This document shows positions 26,988 to 38,767 of a stretch of DNA of 64,000 nucleotides, one piece after another. The stretch lies in the NCBI GenBank assembly GCA_964427855.1, contig CAYRVH010000001.1, forward strand, positions 81,289-145,288. Reading direction: 5' to 3'. This DNA comes from JAUPKT01 sp964427855. Lineage in GTDB: Bacteria > Desulfobacterota > Desulfomonilia > Desulfomonilales > Desulfomonilaceae. Every line of letters begins with the position of its first letter. Positions within the stretch are counted from its first letter, which is position 1. Made by a program: the position numbers and the translations under genes. Under the pieces are notes generated by a model, which saw only the letters and a list, made by a program, of their open reading frames with translations, ran no database searches and was not told the origin of the DNA.

Positions 26988-28196
26988 TTAATCAGCCCTT
27001 CTTTTGAAAAGAGCCGACGCCAATCCGATGGAAACGAGTCCAATTACTACAATGGCGATGACTTGCGGCCATAAGATGTCAAGACCGACTCCTTTGAGGA
27101 ATACCCCTCGGACTATGGTTATGAAGTACCTCAGCGGATTCAAGTAGGTAATATATTGGACAATCTGGGGCATGTTTTCTATGGGGAAGGCATACCCTGA
27201 CAATAGCACCGACGGCTGGAGAAACATGAAGGAAGTCAGGATCGCCTGCTGCTGAGTATTACAAAACACAGATATCATCATGCCGATGCCGGACGAGGTA
27301 AACAAGAAAAGGAGGGCGGCGCCAAGGAAAAAGGGGAGAGATCCTCTGAAGGGTATATCGAAGATCAGGAATGAGAGAGGTATAACCACGGCCATCGTAA
27401 CTATTTCGATGCATAGACAAGGAATGGTCTTTCCCAGTATCAATTCAATGCGGCTTATCGGCGCCACCATGAGCTGCTCGATGGTACCGATCTCCTTCTC
27501 TCGCACAATGACTGCCGACGTCACTATTATTGAAAGAGACAACAATATCAAAACGACCACGCCGGGGACAAAATAGTCTTTTGAGACGAGGTTCGGGTTG
27601 AACCAGGCGCGTGAAACGTCAGTTACCTCCGGAAAAATGAGCTTTGGATTCGTCGATTCATAGAGAAGCCCCTGCATACGATTGGTGTGGGATTTCGTAA
27701 TATCGCCGATGAATCGAGTCAGAATCGACTGGGCATACCCTGAAACCGTTCCTGCCGTGATGGTATCCACGCCGTCGATCAGGATCCCCAAATCAGCAGT
27801 GGAGTTTGCCTGTATCTTTCGCTCAAAGTCAGGCGGTATGAGAAGCGCCAGCGACGCCAATCCTTTTTTCAGAAAGAAATCCACCTCGTCATAGGATTGA
27901 AGTCTATCCACAATAATAAAGTACCCGGATCGAGAAAAAGCATCCAAAAGCTGCCTGCTCAGCGCGCTCTTATCCTGGTCCACCACGACCATCTGCACAT
28001 CCTGCACGTCCAGCCGGCATGCGTAGCCAAACAAGATCAATTGCACGATAGGGGCTATGATTAACAGCCTGAAGTTCTGTCTGTTGCGAACGATGTGGAT
28101 GAACTCCTTCTTGACGAGATGCCCTATCCGTAGGCTGCTCTGAGCCAGGGAAGATTGTGAAAATATTCTCATGGATGCGGAATTATTGTGCCACAC
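26988..28196 (-). CDS. ABC-2 type exporter permease (YbhR/YhhJ-like)
   Basis: 402 residues from a GTG start at 28196 that has GAGGAGG 7 bases upstream, inside the end of the previous gene region. An N-terminal membrane helix (LLIIAPIVQLILFGYACRLD) is followed by a large periplasmic domain and five C-terminal helices, the ABC-2 permease layout. The motif VIVREKEIGTIEQLMVAPI marks the coupling helix. It pairs with the next permease and with two ATPases encoded in the same operon. By analogy to E. coli YbhFSR or YhhJ-YhiI systems it exports drugs, cations or envelope components; the cargo is unknown. Confidence 0.92.
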   Translation of the reverse strand: MWHNNSASMRIFSQSSLAQSSLRIGHLVKKEFIHIVRNRQNFRLLIIAPIVQLILFGYACRLDVQDVQMVVVDQDKSALSRQLLDAFSRSGYFIIVDRLQSYDEVDFFLKKGLASLALLIPPDFERKIQANSTADLGILIDGVDTITAGTVSGYAQSILTRFIGDITKSHTNRMQGLLYESTNPKLIFPEVTDVSRAWFNPNLVSKDYFVPGVVVLILLSLSIIVTSAVIVREKEIGTIEQLMVAPISRIELILGKTIPCLCIEIVTMAVVIPLSFLIFDIPFRGSLPFFLGAALLFLFTSSGIGMMISVFCNTQQQAILTSFMFLQPSVLLSGYAFPIENMPQIVQYITYLNPLRYFITIVRGVFLKGVGLDILWPQVIAIVVIGLVSIGLASALFKRRAD

Positions 28197-28208
28197 GTTG
28201 ATGCCTCC

Positions 28209-29384
28209 TCACGCGATTCTTTTTCCCAAGCGTCGCGTGGCCGCGAACGCCACAAGAATTCCGAAAAGAGCGAGAATAGCTATCGGTGCGGCCAAAATTT
28301 CCACTCCAGCGCCTTTCAGGTAGATGGTGCGGAGTATGATCACAAGATGCCTTGCGGGAACGAGATACGTGACGGCTTGGAGCAGTTTGGGCATGTTCCC
28401 GATGGGGAAGACAAATCCAGACAAGATGAATGCCGGCAAAAAGGTGCCCAAGAGAGCCAACTGAGTGGCAAAAAACTGGTTACGCGCAATCACGGAGATA
28501 AAAAAACCCAAGGACATAGCGCCCACAAGAAAAAGACTCGAAGCAAGAAACATGAGCAGAAGGCTTCCTCTGAAGGGGACCTGGAACACATATTTGCCCA
28601 TGAGATAGACCATGATCAAATCCACGTATGCGAGTGTGAAGTATGGAATAAGCTTGCCGATAATAAGTTCGTTGGACTTGATCGGCGTCGAAATGAGTTG
28701 CTCCAGGGTTCCTGTTTCCCTCTCCCGCACGATGGTGAGAGACGTGAGAAGAGCGGCAATGACCATCATGATGATGGCGATGAGTCCCGGGATAATATTA
28801 TTTCTGCTTTTGAGCTCCGGATTGTACATGAGTCTGACGCTGGGCTCCACAGGCGCCGCGATTCTGTCCGCGACTGCTTGTCTGGCGAGCGCGGACTGCC
28901 TGAAATCATTCTCAAAAAGCGCTGCAATCGATTCCAAATAACCCATTGCGATGCCGGCCCGAGTTGAATCCGACCCATCTACCAAGGCCTGAATATTTGA
29001 CGGAAGGCCGCGCTTAAGATTGCGGCTAAAGTCATAGGGGATGATTAAACCGATATTAATTTGATTCTTGTCGATGGCGCGCACAATGTCTGTGTACGAT
29101 TCGGTCCGAAAGGCGACGCGAAAATAGCCGGAACTCGTAAGCCTGCTGAGAAATTCCCTCGAGTGCTGGCTTTTATCTTGATCCCAGACGCCGAGCGGGA
29201 TGTTGTCGACATCGAGCGAGAGCGCGTATCCAAACAAGATCATCAGCATGGCAGGGATTCCGAGAGCCAGGTAAAGGGCTCGTCGGTCCCTGATAATCTG
29301 CCTCGCTTCCTTCCTGGCCATGGCAAATGTTCGTGCGATGTTCATAACGCGCCTGCGCCCAACACCCCTTGTTTGTGAGACCAT
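28209..29384 (-). CDS. ABC-2 type exporter permease (YbhS-like)
   Basis: 391 residues with one N-terminal helix (LYLALGIPAMLMILFGYALS), a periplasmic domain with the DQDKSQHSREFLSRL pattern seen in YbhS-type permeases, and five C-terminal helices. Coupling motif LTIVRERETGTLEQLISTPI. It starts 4 bases after the ATPase stop and its own stop is 12 bases before the second permease, so the two membrane subunits are made together, presumably as a heterodimer. An internal ATG 13 codons downstream is an alternative start. Confidence 0.92.
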   Translation of the reverse strand: MVSQTRGVGRRRVMNIARTFAMARKEARQIIRDRRALYLALGIPAMLMILFGYALSLDVDNIPLGVWDQDKSQHSREFLSRLTSSGYFRVAFRTESYTDIVRAIDKNQINIGLIIPYDFSRNLKRGLPSNIQALVDGSDSTRAGIAMGYLESIAALFENDFRQSALARQAVADRIAAPVEPSVRLMYNPELKSRNNIIPGLIAIIMMVIAALLTSLTIVRERETGTLEQLISTPIKSNELIIGKLIPYFTLAYVDLIMVYLMGKYVFQVPFRGSLLLMFLASSLFLVGAMSLGFFISVIARNQFFATQLALLGTFLPAFILSGFVFPIGNMPKLLQAVTYLVPARHLVIILRTIYLKGAGVEILAAPIAILALFGILVAFAATRRLGKRIA

Positions 29385-29388
29385 TTCA

Positions 29389-30371
29389 TCAGTCGGCGTC
29401 CGAGCTGGTCAAAGTCACGAAGACATCCTCCAAACTGGGAGTGATGTCATCTAAACTCGAGATTGATATGCCGGCGGTCAGCAGGAGCTTGCGCGCCTCT
29501 ACTTTTGCCTGCTCAGGATTGTAGGTCACGATATGAAGAAGGTTGCCGAATACGGCTGTTTCCGTGAATACCTCATTGTCTTTCAGGAGTTCGGATGCCT
29601 CCATTATTCTGTCGCATTTAAGACTCAGCACCTTTGCGGGCATCCATTTTTTCTTCAATTCGGCGGGAGTTCCTAACGCAATGATTTTTCCTTTGCTCAT
29701 AAGGGCCAGCCGGTTGCAGTATTCGGCCTCTTCCATGTAGTGAGTGCTGACGAAGATAGTTATACCCTGGGTTGCCATGGAATGGATCAGTTCCCAAAAA
29801 CTCCGTCGGGAAAGTGGGTCAACGCCGGACGTTGGTTCGTCGAGAAACAGCACCGGCGGCTCGTGTATTACTGCGCAGCCCAAGGCCAGCCTTTGTTTCC
29901 ACCCCAACGGCAGTTCGCTTGTGAGCATAGTCGCCTTGTCAGCGAGCCCCGCCATGTCCATGACCCAGCGCTGTCTCTCAGCTTTTTTTGACCCTGTTAA
30001 GCCATATATACCCCCAAAAAAATCGATGTTTTCTCCGACAGTCAGGTCCTCATACAGAGAAAATTTCTGAGACATATATCCGATGCGTTTTTTAATCTCA
30101 TCGGGTCTGGATGCTACGCTCCAACCCACGACGTAACCCTCCCCCGAAGAAGGCGACAACAATCCACATAAGATTTTGATGGTTGTCGTCTTTCCCGCTC
30201 CATTGGGGCCCAGAAATCCGAATATTTCACCTCGGGCAACCTCAAAACTCACATGATCCACCGCAATGAAGTCGCCGAAAGATCGCGTAAGATCCTTGAC
30301 TACGACAGCCACGTCCTTTGGGTCTCTGCCGGAAGTGGCTCTCATGCGTTCCTCATCATTGGTTATTTGTT

Positions 30372-30375
<4 letters not shown>
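29389..30375 (-). CDS. ABC exporter ATP-binding protein (second ATPase)
   Basis: 328 residues. Walker A GPNGAGKTT, a signature region SELPLGWKQRLALGCAV (a degenerate LSGG-like form), Walker B VLFLDEPTSGVDP and FVSTHYMEEAEYCNRLALM. The C-terminal 80 residues form the accessory domain seen in drug- and NatA-type ATPases. Its ATG overlaps the stop of the other ATPase as ATGA. In E. coli YbhF the two ATPase modules are fused in one chain; here they are separate, so this corresponds to the YbhF C-terminal half. The non-canonical signature suggests unequal nucleotide sites in the pair. Confidence 0.92.
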
Positions 30376-31339
<964 letters not shown>

Positions 31340-31343
<4 letters not shown>

Positions 31344-32380
31344 CGCTGCTTGCTGAATGGCTTGACGTGGTTTTGCGTCTGGGCGGAGGCGTCATCAGTC
31401 ATAATGTAGCCCTCGGCGGGCATGCCGATCTTCAGCTCTTGATGAAGATTCGGAATGGTAATTTTCACACGATATACCTGCTTGACCCGTTCCTCTTTGG
31501 TTTGAACATTTTTGGGCGTGAACTCCGCTCGTGAAGAGATATAGGTTACCACTCCCTCGTATATTTTGTTGGGAAATGCATCTGTGGTGATGTGGGCTTT
31601 TTGGCCAAGCTTGACCTTGCCGAGGTCCTGCTCACTCACATACCCCCTCAGCCACACTTCATCGATGGCGGCCACGGTCAACACCGTCGCGCCCGGAAGA
31701 ACCACTTCTCCTACCTCGCCGGCCTTTACCAAGACTACCCCCGTGAGAGGACTCTTGAGGACGGAATGATCGAGATCGAGTTCAATGCGATTGAGTTCCC
31801 ATTTGGCCCTCTCCAGTCTGCTCCGCGCCGCCCGTATTTCTTGCTCTCGAGGTCCTGTCTCGAGTTTCAATAAAGCATGGCGCGCATTGTTGTATTCTTC
31901 AGTTGCGACCTTCAATGCGGTTTCACGAAGATCAAAGGTCGAAGGCGAAATCGCGCCCTGTTTATAGAGAGGCAGATAGCGCTCATATTCGTCTTTGGCA
32001 TTTTTCAGTTTACTCTCGGCAGCCTTGAATTGAGCTCTCGCCATGTCAATTTCTTCCTTGCGGTATCCTTCCTCCAACAGATCCAAATTTGCATTGGCAG
32101 CGTCGAGTTCTGCCTTGGCCGCGCCTCTCAGCGCCTCCAGCGTGTCGGTGTCCAGGGTCGCTACCACTTGACCCTCTGTTACTCGATCTCCTTCATCTAC
32201 TGGTCTGGTCTTGATCTGGCCTGCAATACGGAACGAAAGATCGACCTCCGTGGCCTCGATATTGCCGCTTACGAAAACCAGGCCGCTCGTATTGTTGCGA
32301 CCGTTCCATGCGAACCATGTCACCGCGGTGAACGCCACACATACAGCAATAACGACTAAGAAAAGGATGCGTTTCTTCAT
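31340..32380 (-). CDS. HlyD-family membrane fusion (periplasmic adaptor) protein
   Basis: 346 residues from ATG 32380 (MKKRILFLVVIAVC); a TTG five codons earlier is possible, and neither has a strong ribosome binding site. A single N-terminal membrane anchor is followed by a lipoyl-type half-motif (VSGNIEATEVDLSFRIAGQI), a long alpha-helical hairpin (about 85-200, many Glu, Lys and Ala) and a beta-barrel (VLKSPLTGVVLVKAGEVGEV). YbhG/YhiI-like. It would link the inner-membrane ABC exporter to a TolC-type outer-membrane channel; no TolC gene is in the window. First gene of the five-gene operon. Confidence 0.92.
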
Positions 32381-32867
32381 GCGGTACGCGCCCAAGCCAC
32401 GAGAACAATAGACTTAACCCCACACAAAATTTGAGATGGACGAATCATGTTCGATTCCTTTACAGACTGATGCAACGCCTCTTCTATGCGAGTCCGACGG
32501 ATATTACCAGTAAACAGCGACGTCCTCAACACGTGCGAGAGGATAACGTGTCCACAGCGGCGACAACGGCGAAAAAACCTCAATGGCCTCGAGATGAATT
32601 GTTGCTTAGAGAGAGAACCTTGAAGGCGCGTACGAATTCGTTGAGGCGACCGTCACTCCGACATAAATCTTGCAAATTTGTATATTTCGCGAAAAGAAAT
32701 TCTGATTGGTGAAGTGATATTTCAACAATTATTAGACTAATAAATTACGTAGTCATTGGCAATTGTACCAAATATATAAATTTAACTTTTATATTGACAA
32801 CATAAGCATGTTGTGATATCGAGCCCCCGTGTATCCTCGGGTCCCGGCATAGGCCAAGGAGATTTAA
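32381..32867. other. divergent intergenic region, AT-rich
   Basis: No gene is supported. It separates the exporter operon (minus) from the SNF2 helicase (plus). The stretch 32700-32812 is markedly AT-rich compared with the rest of the window and includes a good -35 box for the helicase. Confidence 0.55.
32794..32822 (+). promoter_or_regulatory. possible sigma70 promoter of the SNF2 helicase gene
   Basis: A perfect TTGACA (32794-32799) is followed after 17 bases by TATCGA (32817-32822), a partial -10 box, with an upstream TG-containing stretch (TGTGA) that could act as an extended -10. The AT-rich tract upstream resembles an UP element. The GTG start lies 46 bases downstream. Confidence 0.42.
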
Positions 32868-35800
32868 GTGTTTGGAAAAGTCATACATTTCAACAGAAAT
32901 TCTTCTTCGACCACACAATCTTCCAATCTGCCCTCTGAGATCACGAATCAATTTAAGAACGAGATATTAGCAAAAGGACTGCAAATTGCTGAATCCTCGC
33001 GAATTTCGCACATCAATTTTGGACGGGAGGCGTATTTTGCCCTGGTCGCAGATTCTGCAGATAAGCCTGTATATGTACATCTGATTTTGGATCCTGTGAC
33101 GAAGCTGCTATCGAGGGCGACGTGCGGCTGCTTCCGATCTTCTACAAGGACATATTGCCACCACATAGTCTCGCTGGTCCGCTATGTTCTAAGGCCTGAT
33201 CCTGTGACGGGAAAATTGAGAAGCTTGTGCGACGATTTTCAGGACAGCTTCTGGTACGAGATCAGTTGGTTTGGGTACAAGAATTACGGTGATTCCCTCC
33301 TGGGTTTTCGCGCACAAGTAAATCATGGGGACGAGGGATTGCGAATCGTATTCATGGATAAGGCCGCGAGAGAAGTTCTTGCGTTCATGCCAGGGGCTTG
33401 TCTGGTGGATGAATATCTCTATGATTTCTTCGAGATTATTAATAGAGATATCGATCCCGCGGTGTTCAAGGCCATGTATGGCCGAAAACTCAAAGACTGT
33501 CATGTCCCGTCTCAGCGGCGCAGGCCGTGGGGTTATACGACAACCGAAGAGGAAATTAACCGCAAGGGTATGAAATCGAACCGCCAACAATATGAGGACA
33601 GCATGTGGCACCGCATTGCCNNNNNNNNNNNNNNNNGTATCCGGGCGGCAGAGTAAAAATTTTCATTTCAAGTTCCTGGAACACAAAGAGGGCCTCATTG
33701 TAGAGGGCTTCGACGAGGAGGGTTCGACGATCTTACGATTTGTTCCTCCTCGAACCGCAATCGGGGCCATCATCGAATTAGGTGAGAAGAAAGGCGTTAT
33801 AGGAGAAGAACTCCCTCTTCAGACTCGATCTCTTAAAACAGGCTATAGGATAGATCTCGAAGAGGATTCCAGCCTCTGTATAACTCCGATCGTGGAAAAT
33901 CCTGATCCGAATGCTCAGGCTGCCGAGCAATATTTGTGCAGAATAGATGTGGAGCATCAACTATACGGCTCGTACTACTATTTCCCCCAGTGGGGGTTTT
34001 TTCGTATTGAAGTTCCAGGGACAAGCGGGCTGCCGGCAGAGTATTTTTCTCCGCAAAAGATTATTCGCGTGCCCCCCGATCAGATCACGCCATTTCTCGA
34101 ACAGCATGGGGACCTTTTGCGCAACGAACCGGGGATCCTGGTGGATGACGCGCTGCTGCAGCGGAAAACTGTAGAGAACTATCACGTGGTCACGGCGGAT
34201 CACAAGTCGGTTACACAAGAAGGCATTACGCTCAACATTACCTATGAATTCGGCGACTTCAGGCTCACGCTTCGAGATATTTACGAGGCAAAAAAGCACG
34301 GCAAAAAGTTTCTCATTCGGGGAGACAAATGGGTGGACACCGGCTCTGCCGAGTTTTCATGGGTCGACGCGCTGGATGAGGGCGCGGTTTCCCAGAATAA
34401 TACACTCGTGTTGGGTCGAAGAGAGTATCTCCGATTCGTGGCGCTCCATGAGAGATTAGAGAAAAAGTTTTCCACTAGGAAACTCAAAGAATGGTTTACC
34501 TCGCTGGAGAGATTAAGACCACCCAAGAGGCCGCCGGCTCTCGGGGACATGAAAGGGACGCTGCGGGGCTACCAAAAGACGGGCTACGGGTGGCTCTGGT
34601 TCTTGTATGAAAATGGTTTCTCAGGTCTGCTATGCGACGACATGGGGCTCGGGAAGACTCACCAAGTTATGGCCCTGATGACTGGCATCCTACGACGGAA
34701 AAAGGATGCCAGTCCCGGTCCAAAATTTCTCGTCATCTGCCCTACGTCTGTTTTAAGCCACTGGAAGGACAAGGTTAATGAATATTGTCCGGTTCTGAAT
34801 CCCTACGTCTATCATGGGACAGACCGTATTATTCATGAAGCATTCCAGGAGCACACTCTCATTATCACCTCCTACGGCATAGCTCTGCGGGACATAGAGA
34901 TTCTCGCAGATTTCCGATTCGAGTTGCTTGTTTTAGACGAGATCCAGGCCGTCAAAAACAAGGCGACCAAGACGTATGCCGCGGTAAAAGCCTTGGAAGC
35001 GTCCTGCACACTGGGGTTGACAGGAACCCCCATAGAAAATAGCGTCAGCGATCTCAAATCTCTCTTTGATATCATCCTTCCTGGTTATTTGCTCTCCGAT
35101 TCGCAATTTGATCAGTTCTTCCGTTGTCCAATCGACGCAGGCGACGATGGCGCCGTGGCCCGTGAGAAATTGGCCAGGCTTATCAGTCCTTTTGTCCTTA
35201 GGCGAAAAAAGGAGCAGGTACTCAAAGAGCTGCCGCGAAAGATCGAAGACATTCGCCGGTGCTCCTTGACTGCTGATCAACTGAAATTCTACAAAGATTT
35301 GGTGAACAATCAGGGCCAGGAGTTGGTGCAAAAGCTCAAAGACCCTGATGAAAAGGTCCCATACATGCATATCTTTGCCCTGCTCAATTATTTGAAGCAG
35401 GTCTGCGACCATCCCGCGCTTCTCGAAGGCGATCGCAAGGACTACCGAAAATATTCCTCCGGCAAGTGGGATTTATTCGTAGAACTGTTGGAAGAAAGCC
35501 TTGGTTCAGGTCAAAAGGTCGTGATATTCAGCCAGTATGTGAAGATGCTTGAATTGATCGAGTCTTACCTGGCAGACAATGACATTGAATTTGCGACGAT
35601 AAAGGGCCACACGCGTAGAAGGGCGGAAGCAGTCTCCCGATTCAACACCGATCCCCGTTGCATGGTGTTTTCGGCGTCGCTCCGCGCCTCCGGTCTCGGC
35701 ATCGATCTCACAGGCGCGTCCGTGGTGATACATTACGACCGGTGGTGGAATTCGGCCCGGGAAGATCAGGCGACAGACAGGGTCCATCGTATTGGTCAAA

Positions 35801-35970
35801 GACGAGGGGTGCAGGTCTTCAAGCTCGTCACTGAGGACACTCTGGAAGAAAAAATAGACCAGATCATTTCTAAGAAGAAGGAGTTGATGAACTCCATTGT
35901 GCGTCACGACGACAAAGGGGTGCTCAAGTATTTTACGCGGGAAGACCTCATTGAACTCATGTCCATCTAA
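32868..35970 (+). CDS. SWIM zinc-finger SNF2 family helicase, interrupted by assembly gap
   Basis: One gene split by 16 Ns at 33621-33636; the reading frame before and after the Ns differs by one base, so the real gap length is unknown. Start GTG 32868 with AAGGAG 6 bases upstream. The N-terminal part has a SWIM finger (C86-G-C88 ... C97-H98). The C-terminal 790 residues carry the SNF2 motor: motif I CDDMGLGKTHQ, motif II LDEIQ, motif III LTGTPIEN, motif V RASGLGIDLTGA and motif VI DQATDRVHRIGQ. Such bacterial proteins are DNA-dependent ATPases thought to remodel protein-DNA complexes or RNA polymerase (RapA-like), but a firm role is lacking. No restriction or phage-defence genes flank it. 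Confidence 0.88.
33621..33636. other. assembly gap (16 N) inside SNF2 gene
   Basis: Sixteen undefined bases; the helicase reading frame changes across it, so the true length is not 16 modulo 3 or neighbouring bases are wrong. Confidence 0.95.
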
Positions 35971-36159
35971 TCCTCTCATAATCTTTATTTCATGGATTTG
36001 GCGCTGGTCATGTGGGGTTCAGGCGAGCGTTGCGCTGCGCAGGGCAAGATGATATAGAGCCACCGGACGCTCTCATCGCGACGGCGTAGGCTTTTACCAC
36101 GGCAGCCGCATTCTTATCAAATGTTGAAACAATAGGCTGCAGCGTATAGAACGACGTGT

Positions 36160-37425
36160 ATGGATAAGATCGTGATAACCGGTGGACGCTCCCTGAGTGG
36201 CGTGGTCCCCATCAGCGGTTCGAAGAACGCTATGCTGCCCCTGATGTGTGCATCGCTCTTGACACGAGATGAGATGATTTTCCACAGGGTGCCGACGCTC
36301 AGGGATATACGAACGACAAAGCAGCTTTTGCTCCAGCTTGGGGTTCAGCTCGATGATTTTACGCCTGGTACGTTGCGCATCAAGGCTCGAGACATAACGG
36401 AGCACACGGCGCCGTATGAGCTTGTGAAGACGATGAGAGCGTCAGTGATGGTGCTGGGTCCGTTGATGGCTCGGGAGGGCAGGGCGGATGTGAGTTTGCC
36501 CGGGGGATGCGCCATTGGCGCAAGGCCTATTGATCAGCACCTCAAGGGCCTCGAGGCAATGGGGGCGTCAATTGAGCTGAAAAATGGCTATGTGGTTGCC
36601 CGCGCGCCGAAGTTAAAGGGGACAGATTTTACCTTTGATTTGAGCACAGTAACTGGCACGGAAAACCTTATTATGGCCGCAAGTCTGGCTCAAGGAACCA
36701 CGGTTCTGCGCAATTGTGCAGTTGAACCCGAGATTACAGAGTTAGCACATGTTATAAACAGGATGGGCGGAAGCGTCGAGGGCGCGGGGACCCCTACCAT
36801 CGTCATTGAAGGACGAGATCGACTTTCAGGGATTGTTCACGAGGTGATGCCTGACCGGATCGAGGCGGGAACCTATCTCCTGGCAGGCGCTATTACGGGC
36901 GGCGATATAACGGCTGAGGGATGCGCGCCCGAACACATTACGGCGCTGCTGGATAAGCTCGATGAAGCTGGTCTCGTGATTGAAACCGGCGTATCTTCAG
37001 CGCGAGTTGTGTCCAACGGCCGTATCAAGAGTTCGGATGTGGCGACCAACCCGTATCCAGGCTTTGCTACAGATTTCCAGGCTCAATACATGGCCCTCAT
37101 GGCTCTGGCTGATTCGAGCTGCGAAATTATCGAGAATGTATTTGAAAACCGCTTCATGCATGTGCAGGAATTGGTGCGCATGGGCGCGCGCATCCGTGTA
37201 TCAGGCAAGAAGGCGCGTATTCAGGGGGTGAAGAAGCTCTCAGGGGCGCACGTACAGGCGACGGACCTACGGGCGAGCGCGTCGCTGATACTTGCGGGTT
37301 TGGCCGCTGAGGGTACGACTGAGATACACCGCGTGTACCATCTCGATCGCGGATACGACAAGATAGTGGAAAAGCTGGCACAAGTGGGCGCCGACATCCG
37401 ACGAGAAAAAGACGACATGCTCTAG
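36160..37425 (+). CDS. murA: UDP-N-acetylglucosamine 1-carboxyvinyltransferase MurA
   Basis: First committed step of peptidoglycan synthesis: transfers enolpyruvate from PEP to UDP-GlcNAc in the cytosol. 421 residues, normal length. Landmarks: ISGSKNAMLPLMCASLL near the N terminus (UDP-GlcNAc-binding Lys), and LPGGCAIGARPIDQHL, which contains the active-site cysteine, so the enzyme should be fosfomycin-sensitive by this criterion. It is followed by hisB after 38 bases, an arrangement seen in several deltaproteobacteria. No strong Shine-Dalgarno is visible before the ATG. Confidence 0.96.
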   Translation: MDKIVITGGRSLSGVVPISGSKNAMLPLMCASLLTRDEMIFHRVPTLRDIRTTKQLLLQLGVQLDDFTPGTLRIKARDITEHTAPYELVKTMRASVMVLGPLMAREGRADVSLPGGCAIGARPIDQHLKGLEAMGASIELKNGYVVARAPKLKGTDFTFDLSTVTGTENLIMAASLAQGTTVLRNCAVEPEITELAHVINRMGGSVEGAGTPTIVIEGRDRLSGIVHEVMPDRIEAGTYLLAGAITGGDITAEGCAPEHITALLDKLDEAGLVIETGVSSARVVSNGRIKSSDVATNPYPGFATDFQAQYMALMALADSSCEIIENVFENRFMHVQELVRMGARIRVSGKKARIQGVKKLSGAHVQATDLRASASLILAGLAAEGTTEIHRVYHLDRGYDKIVEKLAQVGADIRREKDDML

Positions 37426-37463
37426 CCGCGAGACCCGCTGCCAAAGAAAAGGCGACAACGCGT

Positions 37464-38034
37464 ATGAGATCAGCGCAGATAACGAGAAGAACCACAGAGA
37501 CTGACGTGCAAATAACATTGTCTCTCGATGGGACAGGATCGGCGTGCATCACGACGGGCATTGGCTTTTTGGATCATATGCTGCATCACATCGCCCAGCA
37601 GGGATTATTCGATCTGAAGGTGAAGGCTGCCGGGGATCTGCATGTAGATGATCATCACACTATCGAGGATGTCGCGCGCTGTCTTGGCGACGCATTCCGA
37701 GCGTCGCTCGGGGACAAAAGGGGTATTCGCCGTTACGGGAGCATTTTTCTTCCCATGGACGAGGCTCTGGCAGGCGTCTTTCTCGACTTTTCCGGTCGTC
37801 CTATCCTCGTGTATCGGAATGTCCTAGCTGAGAAGAGAGGGGGGGATCGCATCCTAGACCTGGCGCATGTCTTTCTTCAAGGGTTTGCCGACCGAGCCGG
37901 GTTAACCCTTCATGTGCGCGTCGCATCATGCAGTGGAAGCCATCTTCAAAGCGCTTGGCCGCGCTCTTCGACAGGCTGCAGAAATCGACCCGCGAACCGG
38001 TAACGTGCCTTCTACCAAGGGCGTTCTCGAGTAA
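37464..38034 (+). CDS. hisB: imidazoleglycerol-phosphate dehydratase HisB, frameshifted near 3' end
   Basis: Histidine pathway step 6: dehydrates imidazoleglycerol phosphate. The first 153 codons encode a normal HisB with the metal-binding motif DDHHTIEDV (His 64-65). After LTLHVRV the frame drifts into 27 unrelated codons and stops at 38003. The lost C terminus is found in another frame from 37924 to 38034: HHAVEAIFKALGRALRQA, then IDPRTGNVPSTKGVLE. Comparing with the usual GxNxHH consensus, about 17 bases, including the GxN segment, are missing at about 37921-37923. If real, the second metal-binding His motif is not translated and the enzyme is dead; an assembly or sequencing deletion is at least as likely, since the tail is well conserved. 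Confidence 0.85.
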
Positions 38035-38107
38035 GACCACATCATTATGAGCGTGAGGCTTTGTCGAGCGTCGTTCCACAAAGGACCAAGGACAATACGA
38101 GGCGTAC

Positions 38108-38713
38108 ATGATAGTGATTGTTGACTACGGTATGGGCAATCTCCGCAGCGTCCAGAAAGGATTTGAAAAAATCGGCGCCCATGCCATCGTATCCCGTGAG
38201 ATCCGGGCGGTCAGACAGGCTGATCGCTTGGTTCTCCCAGGGGTTGGGGCCTTTGGCGAGTGTATGCGCAATCTAGATGCCTTTGGGCTCGTTGAGCCAG
38301 TAAAGGACTTCTTACGCTCGGGCCGGCCATTTCTCGGAATTTGTTTAGGGCTTCAGCTGTTGTTCGAGGAGTCGGAGGAATTCGGCCGCCACCGAGGCTT
38401 AGGCATCATCGCTGGGAAGGTGAGGGCTTTTGATCGACGCATGGGGTTGAAGATCCCCCACATGGGATGGAATCAGGTCAATGTCAAGAAGCGAAGCCCT
38501 TTATTCTATGGAGTGCCGGATGGCGCATATTTTTATTTTGTACACTCATACTATGTTGATCCCGCCGACCCGTCTGATATCTTGACCGAGACCGATTACG
38601 GGATCACGTTCACGAGCGCGGTGGCTCGTGACAACGTGTTTGCCGTTCAGTTTCATCCTGAAAAAAGCCAAAACCATGGATTAACGCTTCTCCAAAATTT
38701 TGCGGCGCTTTGA
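38108..38713 (+). CDS. hisH: imidazole glycerol phosphate synthase glutaminase subunit HisH
   Basis: Class I glutamine amidotransferase subunit that supplies ammonia to HisF. 201 residues. Starts MIVIVDYGMGNLRSVQKGFE, then VLPGVGAFGECM, the nucleophile cysteine in GICLGLQLL and the catalytic His-Glu in VQFHPEKSQ. It follows hisB after 73 bases, as expected of a his operon, but hisA and hisF do not follow; a membrane glycosyltransferase-like gene comes next. Confidence 0.96.
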   Translation: MIVIVDYGMGNLRSVQKGFEKIGAHAIVSREIRAVRQADRLVLPGVGAFGECMRNLDAFGLVEPVKDFLRSGRPFLGICLGLQLLFEESEEFGRHRGLGIIAGKVRAFDRRMGLKIPHMGWNQVNVKKRSPLFYGVPDGAYFYFVHSYYVDPADPSDILTETDYGITFTSAVARDNVFAVQFHPEKSQNHGLTLLQNFAAL

Positions 38714-38767
38714 TGACAACCCGCGTCCGCCTCGCCTTTGAATGTACCGGGATGGCGGTGTAGCAGA

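Noticed and set aside
32868..35970. SNF2 helicase as part of a phage-defence island
   Set aside because: Neighbours are an ABC exporter and murA; no nuclease, methylase, integrase or toxin gene is seen.
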